64,000 nt of DNA from Pictodentalium vernedei (Eukaryota; Mollusca; Scaphopoda; Dentaliida; Dentaliidae): positions 102,171-166,170 of the forward strand of contig JAUFNR010000074.1 in assembly GCA_031216915.1 (NCBI GenBank), in the 5' to 3' direction. The notes beneath the pieces are model-generated. The model was not told the DNA's origin. It did no database searches and worked only from the letters and a program-made list of their open reading frames with translations. The position numbers and the translations under genes are program-made. Each line of letters starts with the position of its first letter. Within the stretch, counting starts at the first letter, position 1. Shown piece after piece: positions 1-11,159 of this stretch.

Positions 1-660
1 GAGACTAATGATGCTGACCTAGAAAAATCCAAATAGCTGCAGCTCGGATTGTCACTGGGGCAACCATAAGTGCCAGTAAGGCCTTACTATACTCTGAAAC
101 TTGTTGAGAGCCTCTCTGTGAACGTCGGTGGAAACTTAAACTGATACAATTCTTCAAGATGTATCACGGCATAGCACCAACATATCTTACAACAAAGGTT
201 CCTCCCATGGCAGCATTGTCTAACCACGATCACATACTTAGGTCACAGAGAAACCACCGAGTACCTTTTTCCCGTACGAACCTATACAGGAATTCTTTCA
301 AACCGAATTTAACAAATCTTTGGAATTCAATTCTGCCAGCTGTGCGCGACAATACATCACTTAGTAGTTTCATAAGATATTTAAGTGAAGGTATCAGGTG
401 GCCACCTTCCTTCTATAGCAGCGCTAAAAGCCGACTAGCTCAAATATATCACTGCAGACTGCGTTTCCGATGCAGTAATCTTAGATCATATCTGTATGAC
501 AATCACCTATCAACTTCACCACTCTATCAGTGTGGCAAATGTGAGACGACCAAACACTTCTTGTTATACTGCCCAATCTACAGTGATATTCAAAACCGTA
601 CTCTTGTTCAATATGCGATTACCAGACGTTTCCACACTTTTATATGGTTCTGAATTCTTA
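1..660 (+). mobile_element. LINE 3' end (CR1/Jockey-like reverse transcriptase C-terminus)
   Basis: This is the last third of a non-LTR retrotransposon ORF2, entering from beyond the left edge. The first 158 bases translate in part to a typical post-palm stretch (IAAARIVTGATISASKALLY), and an open frame from 159 to 653 gives MYHGIAPTYL... followed by the zinc-binding tail C-x2-C-x5-H-x4-C (CGKCETTKHFLLYCPIYSDI). That tail is typical of the C-terminus of CR1/Jockey-group LINEs. The sequence resembles the LINE at 50410-51560 (MYHGIAPTYLTTKVP against MYHHVTPLYIANKVP), so both belong to one family. There is a frame change before 159, so it is a dead copy. Confidence 0.75.
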
Positions 661-734
661 ACTAGTGAAGAGAATTTTTCTGTTTTTTTCTCCAGTCCAT
701 GAATATATTATTCTAAGTAAGCCATTATAAGACT

Positions 735-895
735 CAATATGTATATGCGTATGTATGCATGCATGTGCATGTGTGTGTGTGTGTGTGTAGATGTGTGTGT
801 GTATGTATATGTATACATGTATATGCTTTCACACGCACGTGTGCACACATTTGCGTGTGTATGTGTACACCGCTAAATATATATATATATACATA
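735..895. repeat. GT/TA microsatellite tract
   Basis: Mixed simple sequence: (GT)n around 769-789, alternating GTAT/CATG, and a (TA)n run at 879-891. It separates the LINE end from the small fold-back to its right. No gene is visible. Confidence 0.8.
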
Positions 896-1500
896 ACTTC
901 CTCAAATTGCCGTCTCGCTCGGAAGTTTACTTCCTTCTAAGCGGCTTTCATTCTTGACTAATTCTTATTCCGTTACGTTAAGTGCCGTACCAATGTGTAT
1001 CGCGTCATGGGAACATAAAATTTAGCGTCACACTGATCCTAATTGTTGAATGGGAATTATAAAATTGATTGAGATACGCGTACGTCTTACAGATCGATTT
1101 ATTATTTGGCAAGTGGCCGCCTAGCTCCTAATCACGAACCCGTCTATAAAATCGCTGATACATATCTTCCTTGGGGGCAACAAGTAAAGATATGTTCCGC
1201 ATTACACGTTGTTCACTGTTTTTAATTGTAAATTATGGACAAACAATACCGTATCATATCTTCCTTAGGTGGTAACAAGGAAGCATGACGGCAATTTGAC
1301 GAAAGCCGCTTAGAAGGAAGTAAACTTCCGAGCATGACGGCAATTTGATGAAAGCCACTTAGAAGGAAGTAAACTTCCGAGCATGACGGCAATTTGACAA
1401 AAGCCGCTTAGAAGGAAGTAAACTTCCCAAGCATGACGGCAATTTGACGAAGTTCTATAAAATATTTGATGAAGTGTGTATATATATATGTATGTGGAAT
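880..1500. repeat. Small fold-back with 49-bp subrepeats in one arm
   Basis: The segment near 896-950 (CTCAAATTGCCGTC, then GGAAGTTTACTTCC, then AAGCGGCTTTCAT) reappears in reverse complement as a tandem array at 1283-1450. Copies of GCATGACGGCAATTTGA begin at 1283, 1332, 1381 and 1431, a period of 49-50 bp. Both arms are flanked outside by TA-rich simple sequence. One arm has one unit and the other more than three, so the arms differ by tandem amplification. The unit contains the perfect palindrome GGAAGTTTACTTCC. No protein is encoded. Confidence 0.75.
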
Positions 1501-2154
1501 TGTGTGTGTGTATGGTTACATTTATGTACATTTGCCACATACAAGTGCGCCACTTACTGATAGTATATTGCTGAATCTGAGAACTTATTTTCTGGTGTTT
1601 TGACTTTCCCAACACGTAAGTTGCTCGGCATATGATGAATCAAAAATAAAAATCATTCTGTGTACTTTGGCATCAACAGCAAGAAGCAACAACCAACCAA
1701 TGGTTTGTACAGCCCTACTCAATGAACCGTACTTTTCCATCCTCATAAAATGAAATTGTTCAAGGGAGACAATACTTATAAGCATATGCTTACTGTCGTA
1801 TCCCGCCTTGTATAGTTTTTTTTTACATCCCATGTTATATTATATATATTATATACTGTTTGGTGTACATTACCTATGTGAATAGCCTGACTGATGTATA
1901 TAATTAACGCAGTTATTAATTAATAAATATTGTTTAAAGCAAATGCAAAAAAAAAATTGTTGCTTTCTTACATCTGTGATGATCATACACCATTTTTTCT
2001 AAAAATTCAATAAAATGGGGTATATAAGCAGCAGCACCAATACCACACTCTAATTGTGAGTAAGTTTGGAAGGATTGGGAACCCCAGTCAGGTTGTTAAC
2101 ATAATTAGTTCAACATCGCAGATTATTTTTGGAATTTTGGTAGTGCAATCACCA
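1501..2154. other. AT-rich stretch, no gene seen
   Basis: AT-rich sequence with a short TA run near 1840 and a TTAATTAATAA stretch near 1915. Short open frames on the minus strand (1310-1615 and 1585-1833) have no recognisable domain, and one runs through the 49-bp array. I assign nothing here. Confidence 0.6.
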
Positions 2155-3195
2155 AAATGAAAGCGTCACTGACACTACAGCTTACCGTGACTGTGTGTAA
2201 TGTTTGAAGAAAAGGATTATGTTCAACATTTATGAAAGAATTACAAAATAAAACAAGAATTGTGAAAATTGAGAATATGTTAAGTTCTGTACCCTACATG
2301 TTGTGTTTTCAAGAAGAATAATTTGAGGTGCAGACTGTTCTGAAGAACTGAGACCTCGGTTGATGTGGCCCTCACAGTTAACATATGTCAACCAAAGTTA
2401 CCAAGTTACAGAAAATCATTCCAAACTAAGTCATCCTACCAAGTTACAATGAAATCCCTTCATAAATATGACCTGTTGACTTTGCAAAAGGAATGTGGGT
2501 CATGTGCCCATCGGGAGATCATGGTTGATCGATGGCGACCAAAATAGGACTGTCTCATCTAGATATCATACCGAGTCATCCTACCAAGTTACAATAAAAT
2601 CCTTTCACAAGTATGACCTGTAAACAGTGCTAAAGGAATCTAGGTCACATTCCCAAGCGGCGGTAACAGCTGACCGATCGTGACCAAAATAGGATAGTCT
2701 CATTTAGACATCATACCAAGTCATCCTACCATGTTATAATGAAATCACTTCATAAATATGAACTGTAGACTGTGCTAAACAAACCTAAGTCCTGTGCCTT
2801 TGACACTATCATGGTTGACCAATCACAACCAAAATAGGACGTTCTTATCTAGACATTATATCAATTCAATTCACAATGAATACAATAAATGCAACCTGTA
2901 AACTGTGCTCACGGAATCTAGGCCACGTTTCCCTGTGTCCATCATGGTTGACCAAACCCGACCAAAATACGACGTTCTCATCTGGACATTATACAGAGTC
3001 ATCCTACCAAGTTACAATGAAATCCCTTGATTAATACGACCAGTATACTGTGCTAAAAGTTTTCGGGTTTTGAACCCACGCAGCAATCACTGTTGACAGA
3101 TTGTGACCAAAATGGGACATTCTCATCTAGACATGACCTCGAACCTGCACATGAAATTTAGTGATCAGTCAAGAACTACAGGGTGTAGACTGTGC
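2155..3195. repeat. M-family tandem repeat, divergent short array
   Basis: It opens with the head motif AATGAAAGCGTCACTGACAC (compare 3204, 22062, 23975), followed by about six diverged monomers of about 140 bp. Each monomer carries CCTACCAAGTTACAATGAAATC, CATAAATATGACCTGTAGAC (both cut here) and CTCATCTAGACATTATA-like blocks. The same monomer builds the much longer array at 24.2-28.96 kb, but here copies differ far more, so this is the older or less homogenised array. Open frames inside it are by-products of the repeat. Confidence 0.85.
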
Positions 3196-3203
3196 TAAAA
3201 AAT

Positions 3204-5016
3204 GAAAGTGTCAATGATACTGTAGCTCAACTTGTCAAGACAAAGACATGTACGTGTATAGTATGTGACACAGCAATGACAAACATCTAGGTAATGACCT
3301 GATAACAAAGGTACATGTAAAGTATTGTAACGGTCTGTACATAAATACTGACCGTTGCCTGTAACAAATGTATAGGTAAAGTATTGTAAAGGTGGGTGAC
3401 AGTCAGATGCTAAACTAGAAAAAAATCTTTTGAGTCCCAGAGTGGGTCTGACTGAACCCCAAAATATTTGTTCTCATAGCACAGTGATAACAAAGGCACC
3501 CCAAAACACACTCGTTCCTGTCCCAAGGTGAAAACAAAGGTACCCAAGAAGTTTTGTGAAGATCAGTTCATAAATACGAGCTGTATAGAACTTGTGACAA
3601 AAAACTGATTGGACCTAATTTCGGTACAAAATGGCCACTGGCAGCCATCTTGAATTTTGGACCGTACCCAGAAACACTCATTCTCGTCCCAAGGTGATAA
3701 CAAAGGTACCCAAGAAGTTTTGTGAAGATCGGTTCATAAATACAGCCTCTACCCTGAGCCGTATTGACATGTGTGCTTACATTGTGTAAGTAGCTCTGAA
3801 TAAATCAAAGTTCATCTAATTTGCATAATTTCTGCACGAAAAAAAACCCATTACAATATGTAATGTATTCCATGTTACTAAACATTCATACAAAAATTTA
3901 TTCAAATCAGAACTTTCATACAGAAGTTCTGTACAAAAGACTGATTGCACTAATTTTGGTACAAAATGGCTGCTGGTGGCCATCTTGAATTTCGGACCAC
4001 ACCCTAAAACACTCGCTCTCATCCCACGGTGATAACAAAGGTACCCAAGAAGTTTTGTGAAGATCAGTTCATAAATACGAGCTGTAGAGAACTTGTGACA
4101 AAAAACTGATTGGACCTAATTTCGGTACAAAATGGCCACTGGCAGCCATCTTGAATTTTAGACTGCACCCAGAAACACTCGTTCTCGTCCCAAAGTGATA
4201 ACAAAGGTACCCAAGACATTTCGTGAAGATCAGTTCATAAATACAGACTCCAGTCTGAGCCGTATTGACATGTGTACTAACTGTGTGTAAGTTGCACTGA
4301 AAAAATCAAAGTTCATCTAATTTGCATAATTTCTGCACGAGAAAAAAACCCGTATTATATGTGATGTATCCCATGGTACTAAACATTCACACAAAAAATT
4401 ATTCAAATCAGCGCTTTCATATGGAAGTTCTGTGCCTCTAATTTTGTACAAAACGGCTGCCATCGGCCATCTTGAATTTCGGACCGGACCCAAAAACACT
4501 CGTTCTCATCCCACGGTGATATCAAAGGTACCCAAGAAGTTTTGTAAAGATCAGTTCATAAATACGGCCTCTAGTCCGAGCCGTATTGGCATTTGCACTT
4601 ACAGTGCTGAAAGTAACAGCAAAAAACATCAAAATTAGTCTAATTTGCACAGTTTATGCACGAGAAAAAAAAAACGTATTATATGTGATGTATCCCATGG
4701 TACTAAACATTCATACAAAAAATTATTCAAATCAGAGCTTTCATATGGAAGTTCTGTACAAAAAACAGATTTCTGCATCGTCGGTACAAAATGGCGGCTG
4801 GCAGCCATCTTGAATTTTGGACCACACCCCAAAACACTCGTTCTCGTCCCACGGTCATAACAAAGGTACCCAAGAAATTTCATAAAGATCGGTTCATAAA
4901 TACGGCCTCTAGCCTGAGCCCTATCAATTTGTTGACGTACGGACAGATGGCCAGACGGACAGATGGACGACGGGCCATGACAAAAGCTCAAATTTGGCTT
5001 CGCCAATGTTGAGCTA
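3204..5016 (+). mobile_element. P-family nonautonomous repeat element, copy 1
   Basis: It starts at the head motif (AATGAAAGTGTCAATGATAC) and ends with a short AC/GG-rich microsatellite (GGACAGATGGCCAGACGGAC) and a hairpin tail CTCAAATTTGGCTTCGCC...TTGAGCTAAAAA. The interior holds five panels, each with GTACAAAATGGC...GCCATCTTGAATTT, CGTCCCAAGGTGATAACAAA and GAAGATCAGTTCATAAATAC. The panel motif recurs near 3642, 3979, 4145, 4463 and 4807. Copy 2 at 22062-23946 keeps the same five-panel order. No transposase is encoded. The tail resembles that of abundant molluscan nonautonomous repeats. Confidence 0.8.
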
Positions 5017-5538
5017 AAAATGTAAACAGATTCACAGACTTTCACATGCATGATGGTAATAGCTTACATGTACCTTGACTTTGAAATTGTCTTGAGTGCT
5101 GGGTGGTAATTAGTAATTACAGTGCTCAGGATCACCTGGTGTGGGCACACCCCTGTAGAATTTATACTAGAGGAGGCACAACCAAGTGACATTCTGGAAT
5201 AAATTCCACTAATCACACATTGCATGTATTCACTACCAGTCTTCATACTGAGAGATATATTGGGTCCTTCCAAGGATTAGGTGTAGGCATTAACCCAGAG
5301 TATTTTAAAAATATTTTCTTCACAGTAACCATGACCAGATCTGATGGATTAAAATTTAAGTAAAGGAATCATTAGTCAAAAAGCTGATACAATTTACAGG
5401 GGAAAATTTGTTTGAGCATGCCCAAATTATGCATATTTTTGTGGAGATTTCCTGGTCAGGTGGGAATATCTACCAGCAGCAAGCAGAGAAATATTTACAG
5501 ATGATTCCTGCATAAAAACTAGAACTATCACTGAAGGT
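5017..5538. other. Apparently unique spacer, no gene seen
   Basis: Ordinary base composition, no repeat that I can see and no convincing open frame. A 69-codon minus-strand frame at 5064-5273 has no recognised domain. Confidence 0.5.
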
Positions 5539-7434
5539 GATTAATACCCCCGCTTTGGGTTTTTAGAGGAATGCACTTCTGATCATGTAGGCGAAGGCCT
5601 AAGGAAATGTATACATAAAGATCATTTTTTGTTGTTGAAATTTGTATTTGCATGTGGCCTTCCACAGAACAGCACTGAATACTTAAAGAGCCCACACATA
5701 TATGGTTTACATTTGGAAAAACACATTTACAATGTGCAACATGTATTCAAAATCGGTTCATTAATGTAGGAGGAGTTGCACACACAAGAATCCCATTTGA
5801 AAACCCATAATAAATCCAAGTTAAAAGGAGATAACCTGGTTAAAATTGTCACAGATCAAAAATTTGGGAATATGCGTATGTTCACTTAGTTGTGATAATG
5901 TTTGAAAGGTTTCGTCAAAATTGATTGATAAATGTAGGAGGAGTTGCACGCACAAGAATTTCATGTAGAAACCCATAATAAATCTAAGTCAAAGGGAGAT
6001 AACCTAGTTAAAATTGCCACAGCTCAAAAATTTTGGAATATGCGCATGTTCACTTCGTAGTGATGATGTCTGTAAACTTTTGTCCAAATTGATTGATAAA
6101 TGTGGGAGGAGTTGCGCACACAAGAATTTCATGCAAAAACCCATATTAAATCAAAGTTCAAGAGAGATAACCTGATTAAAATTGTCGCAGATCAAAAAGT
6201 TTGGAATATGCACATGTTCACTTAGTAGAGATGATGTTTGAAAGGTTTCATCAAAATCAGTTCATTAATGTAGGAGGAGTTGCGCACACAAGAATTTGTT
6301 CGAACGGAAAGACATAATAAATCTAAGTCAAAGGGAGATAACCTGGTTAAAATTGTCGCAGATCAAAAATCTTGGAATATGCGCATGTTCACTTAGTAGT
6401 GATGATGTCTGAAAAGTTTTGTCCAAATTGATTGATAAATGTAGGAGGAGTTGCAAGCACAAGAATTTCATGTAGAAACCCATAATAAATCTAAGTTAAA
6501 GGGAGATAACCTAGTTAAAATTGCCACAGCTCAAAAATTTTGGAATATGCGCATGTTCACTTAGTAGTGATGATGTCTGTAAACTTTCGTCCAAATTGAT
6601 TGATAAATGTAGGAGGAGTTGCGCACACAAGAATTTCATGCAGAAACCCATATTAAATCAAAGTTCAAGAGAGATAACCTGGTTAAAATTGTCTCAGATC
6701 AAGAAGTTTGGAATATGCACATGTTCACTTAGTAGAGATGATGTTTGAAGAGTTTCATCAAAATCGGTTCATTAATGTAGGAGGAGTTGCGCACACAAGA
6801 ATTTGTTCGAACGGAAAGACATAATAAATCTAAGTCAAAGGGAGATAACCTGGTTAAAATTGTCGCAGATCAAAAATCTTGGAATATGCACATGTTCACT
6901 TAGTAGTGATGATGTCTGAAAAGTTTTGTCCAAATTGATTGATAAATGTAGGAGGAGTTGCGCACACAAGAATTTCATGTAGAAACCCATATTAAATCAA
7001 AGTTCAAGAGAGATAACCTGGTTAAAATTGTCGCAGATTAAAAAGTTTGGAATATGCCCATGTTCAATTAGTAGAGATGATGTTTGAAAGGTTTCATCAA
7101 AATCGGTTCATTAGTATAGGAGGAGTTGCGCACACAAGAATTTGTTCAGATGGGAAGACACAATAAATCTAAGTCAAAGGGAGATAACCTGGTTAAAATT
7201 GTCGCAGATCAAAAATCTTGGAATATGCGCATGTTCACTTAGTAGTGATGATGTCTGAAAAGTTTTGTCCAAATTGATTGATAAATGTAGGAGGAGTTGC
7301 GCACACAAGAATTTCATGTCCGGAAAGACGGATGGACGGACGGACGGACGGACTGATGGACGTACGGATGGACGGACGGACGGACGTACAGGGCGATTCC
7401 TATATAGCCCCCACTTCTTCGAAGCGGGGGTATA
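5539..7434. mobile_element. Nonautonomous element with CCCCCGCTT inverted ends and 168-bp array
   Basis: The left end TTAATACCCCCGCTT is the inverse of the right end AAGCGGGGGTATAA. The interior is about ten tandem copies of a 165-170-bp unit, each with TAGGAGGAGTTGCGCACACA, GGGAGATAACCTGGTTAAAA and GGAATATGCGCATGTTCAC. Copy starts fall near 5767, 5934, 6101, 6270, 6440, 6609, 6778, 6948, 7118 and 7288. Variant copies carrying TTCGAACGG at 6299, 6805 and 7503 give a two- or three-monomer higher-order pattern. The right end has a (GGAC)n run (7320-7390) followed by CGATTCCTATATAGCCCCC and a CTTCGAAG hairpin. No protein is encoded. Confidence 0.8.
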
Positions 7435-8004
7435 AATGATGTTTGAAAGGTTTCATCAAAATCGGTTCATTAATGTAGGAGGAGTTGCGCACACAAGAAT
7501 TTGTTCGAACGGAAAGACATAATAAATCTAAGTCAAAGGGAGATAACCTGGTTAAAATTGTCGCAGATCAAAAATCTTGGAATATGCGCATGTTCACTTA
7601 GTAGTGATGATGTCTGAAAAGTTTTGTCCAAACTGATTGATAAATGTAAGAGGAGTTGCGCACACAAGAATTTCATGTAGAAACCCATATTAAATCAAAT
7701 TTCAAGAGAGATAACCTGGTTAAAATTGTCGCAGATTAAAAAGTTTGGAATATGCACATGTTCAATTAGTAGAGATGATGTTTGAAAAGTTTCATCAAAA
7801 TCGGTTCATTAATGTAGGAGGAGTTGCGCACACAAGAATTTGTTCGGATGGAAAGACACAATAAATCTAAGTCAAAGGGAGATAACCTTGTTAAAATTGT
7901 CGCAGATCAAAAATCTTGGAATATGTGCATGGACAGACGGATGGACGTACGGACGTACAGGGCGATTCCTATATAGCCCCCACTTCTTCGAAGCGGGGGT
8001 ATAA
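7435..8004. repeat. Tandem duplicate of the distal part of the preceding element
   Basis: Directly after the GGGGGTATAA terminus the sequence restarts inside the 168-bp repeat (ATGTTTGAAAGGTTTCATCA), runs through about three copies and ends with a second GGAC run and an identical tail, CGATTCCTATATAGCCCCC to GCGGGGGTATAA. No second left end is present. This is a duplicated 3' part rather than a complete second element, most simply explained by unequal exchange between internal repeats. Confidence 0.75.
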
Positions 8005-9334
8005 TAATGGCTCTTGCATGCAAATACAAGTATATTCGACCTGTGGTTAGAACAAGATCAAATTAACAAACCTCTTGTAACTCCTTACAACTCATTTTTC
8101 TGTTGTCACAGGAGTCACTCAAATCAACAACATGACTTCTTCAACTTGAACTTCTTACTTTTCTTTACATTCTGGAAAGAAGTAACAAAAATATTTGTCG
8201 TTATTGAACTGACAGTTGTGATACAGTACAACCTATAACAAAGTGTACGGTAAAGCAAGGGGCAGACAAGTGATTATTTTTCAAAGGATCGTGCAGATTT
8301 TGAAATCGCTTCTAAATTTTGCTTGTCTGCTCAGTAAAGCAACGGTGACTGAACTCGGCGATCATGTCTGCACGATCGATCGCACCGATCAAGCATGTTT
8401 GCAATTTCCACCCAATTTTATTATTGCTATGAACAGATCACCAATAAAATTGCCAGTGTGGCCACCCTGGCGAACAGTCGAATGGCTACAATCCAATCAG
8501 CATTTGGAATTATGTCACATGAGCAGCAGGGAGGGTCAGCATACCAATTTCGAAAGCTTGAAAAAAACCCACTCGAGCCCATGGGACAGCCCATTACCCT
8601 GGCCGGCCCGGGCTCTCTTGTTTTGTCAAGTCTGTCGAATATATATGCACCCCTTCCTACTGCTAAGAGTAATCGCAAAGAAAATTAGAGCAAAAGAGGA
8701 AAACCTTCCACATGCTTATGGGTCTTGGCTGGACAACTGCCCTCACACATCCTAGAGTGTCACTTATAGCTGTAACCACTGGTACATTATAGCAAGCACC
8801 GTCTGATACACTCTAGCAGTATCCGCTGACCCTAGGCAGTGAATCAAAGCATGTGTCCCTTCGGTCTTGGTGCTCTAGTCCTGAGCTAGTACGATCCACA
8901 ACTGTGCGCCAGGCAGCTGAAGGGTTGAACCACACCACACCTAATGGATTTAAAATACCCACCACGGAATGGCCAATTCTGCTAGCGGCAGATACATAGG
9001 GAACCCACTCTACCCTGTACTTGTTAAACAAACAATTTGTACTTATATAGGACACTAAAAATTGATTGACACTCTATGGGTGTCTTGTTTACATACGGAT
9101 TAAAAATAGCGTGATCTATTTCTTGACAGCATACAGCGCAATCGATAATGATTTAAAACCAACCTGTATTAGAAAGACATTTTTTTGATTTACTCCCATA
9201 TCTGTGTTCAAATGCACAGTTCAAAAACTGGGTTGATTAATGTTTGTTTTGAGGTATGTACTGTAAAGTTATATCTATCTAGTATGATATATATATATAT
9301 ATATATACAGTAGTTGCCAAAACAGAATATCATG
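8005..9334. other. Unassigned region with one 170-codon frame
   Basis: I recognise no element here. The frame 8243-8755 (+) starts MYGKARGRQVII and encodes 170 residues with no domain, signal peptide or repeat that I can identify. Two other frames (8395-8688 + and 8427-8678 -) overlap it, so it is not clearly coding. Local features are a GATCGATCGCACCGATC cluster near 8375 and a GGCCGGCCCGGGC block near 8602. A (TA)n run at 9285-9307 and a run of twelve G at 9334-9345 mark the border with the Polinton. Confidence 0.4.
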
Positions 9335-9339
9335 GGGGG

Positions 9340-9450
9340 GGGGGGTCGCTTGGTATTACCAACATTAAGTCCTTTTATGGAAGGAGCGGCAATCTCATTC
9401 GACATGGGAAGGGCAGTTGTCTGGCCATTTTGAAGTCTTGTCTTAGACAT
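9340..9450 (-). pseudogene. Fossil Polinton minus-strand ORF start (unknown protein)
   Basis: On the minus strand a frame opens at 9450 (MSKTRLQNGQTTALPM) and runs to the poly(C) tract at the left border. It begins 8 bp from the divergent plus-strand ORF at 9458, which suggests a shared divergent start region. It looks like the first part of a small Polinton protein that I cannot name. The Polinton fossil seems to end at the homopolymer tract. Confidence 0.4.
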
Positions 9451-9457
9451 ACATACT

Positions 9458-10667
9458 ATGGATGCTCAGGCATTTAGTTTCAATCGTGGTGCAAAATACA
9501 AGACAGGCGGGGTGTTCTCGTCCAAAGACATAGTTAAGCAACTAACAAAACCCAGCATCCGAGTCCGGGCCGCATCGCACTTATATTTCCAAAAGCATTA
9601 TCCTGATGTGTTCCAGAGGAACCGGCTGCTACTTGTCAAATCTGACAAGCTAGTACAGACATGGCTTAGCAATCCAATGCAGTTGTGGCAGAACCAGCTA
9701 AATTTCGCCATCTGGTGTGCAACGACAGGCTCTGGCGTGTTCATACAAGATCACCTAAGTGCCTCAGATCCCCTCATTAAGTCCTTATACAAGTTCCATG
9801 TGTACTACCAGGTTTGCAGGATCCTCAGCGAGCTAAAGACTGCACTGCCCCAGGATCAAGCTTGGAATGCGTTCAATAACTCCTATGACTGGAGGGCATA
9901 TGAGCGAATCAGTGGTGAGTGTATCCCCACACACCGACTGGTGTGTCAAAGTCCCAAACTATGGCATGGGGCAGGTGTACAACTACTGGACAAACCTTGG
10001 CCCTCACCCCTTAGCTGACTACGACCCTACTAGCATGTCATTCACACATCGGACATCCAATGAGTTTGTCCATGTCGATTTCATCAAACAAGATGCCCCA
10101 AATGCAGATAGCGTGTGGAACACATTCATTCTTGATAAATCTCGGGGGTTCACGTGGCCCGGCGTTGAATGCCTAAATGACAGCATCAGGATCTACGTGT
10201 GGGCAGTCTTGGGGGCACAGGCCCAGACACCGACACGCATTATCGCCGATGTACAACATCACGAAACGGCCTTCGATGCGCAGAAGCAGTTCCTTTTAAA
10301 CATTGAGGATGCCATCTCATCCCCAGTGGACCTCCCTTCAGCAAACAAGCGTTATCAAGATGTATTGCTGGCCCTAAGGTCAACTTTGTCTTTGGGATCG
10401 GACTCTACATGGGCCCTTAGTGATATGCTGCTCCGTATAGGTCATGTGGTGGGGTATAACAATGAGATTGTTATCGCCACCATAACCCAGATCCTGGGTG
10501 TGAATATGGATGTAAACACAACACCCACCCCACCACCGACGCTCACACACGAGATGGGGCTAGTCAAGCCGCAATCGTTCCAAAAGGAACGAGAAAAGCC
10601 AGTCGAGCTGCAAGCAACAGTGAACAAGGAACTGACAAAGACACGCCAGCATAAGGAAGAAATATAA
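9458..10667 (+). pseudogene. Fossil Polinton structural (virion-associated) ORF
   Basis: Starts MDAQAFSFNRGAKYKTGGVF and continues through RAASHLYFQKHYPDV, WLSNPMQLWQNQLNFAIWC, then downstream GFTWPGVECLNDSIRIYVW and AQKQFLLNIEDAISSPVDL. I know this combination from uncharacterised proteins encoded beside capsid genes in aquatic-animal Polintons. A minor-capsid or other virion role is inferred from that neighbourhood, not shown here. The DIRS element begins at its 3' side. The fossil is broken (few breaks). Confidence 0.6.
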
Positions 10668-10695
10668 ATTTTATAGTAAATTTCCTTTCTTATTA

Positions 10696-10955
10696 TACCT
10701 ACCGCAATATTTTACTACAGGCTTGCACTACCGCGGAAGACCCTAACTCGGATAAAATACTCTCTATTTTAATCTTTCCCAAGAGATTTGGGAAAGAAAA
10801 GTGGTGTAAAAACACCACGAAAAAATAAGCCAAAACTGGGTTGAGCGCCATCGGCGCACACCCAGTAAGGGACGCTCTTCTCTTAGTACAATTCCACGAC
10901 TTCCGTTAACCAGTGCGCAAGCAGTCATCAAACCATTCTTTTGAGTCCGCTAACA
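10696..10955. repeat. DIRS inverted terminal repeat (3' copy)
   Basis: From TTTACTACAGGCTTGCACTA through AATCTTTCCCAAGAG and TTCCACGACTTCCGTTAACC to AAACCATTCTTTTG. It is the reverse complement of 16509-16764. The outermost bases (10664-10695) are not shared with the other end, as is usual for DIRS elements. Confidence 0.9.
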
Positions 10956-11033
10956 AAGGAGTTATGTGATCAGCGGGGAGGAAGGATTCTTACCCGAATA
11001 AGAAGACAGGAGGGCCTCCATGTAAACAATTGC

Positions 11034-11110
11034 AGTAGGTATAATAAGAAAGGAAATTTACTATAAAATTTATATTTCTTATCAACCTACCTTACAATTG
11101 TTTACTACAG
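11034..11110. repeat. DIRS internal complementary region
   Basis: Bases 11034-11072 are the reverse complement of the extreme left end (10664-10702, including AGTAAATTTCCTTTCTTATT). Bases 11073-11110 are the reverse complement of the extreme right end (16739-16776, including GTAAACAATTGTAAGG). The two element tips are therefore represented joined in one internal segment. In DIRS elements this region is known to template the joining of the ends into a circular intermediate. Confidence 0.9.
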
Positions 11111-11159
11111 GCTGAATAGACAATAGGATGGAGAAAATCACATAACCAACCCACACATA

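Noticed and set aside
8243-8755. 170-codon frame as a gene
   Set aside because: No recognisable domain, overlapping frames on both strands and no clear splice or promoter signals. Left as unassigned.
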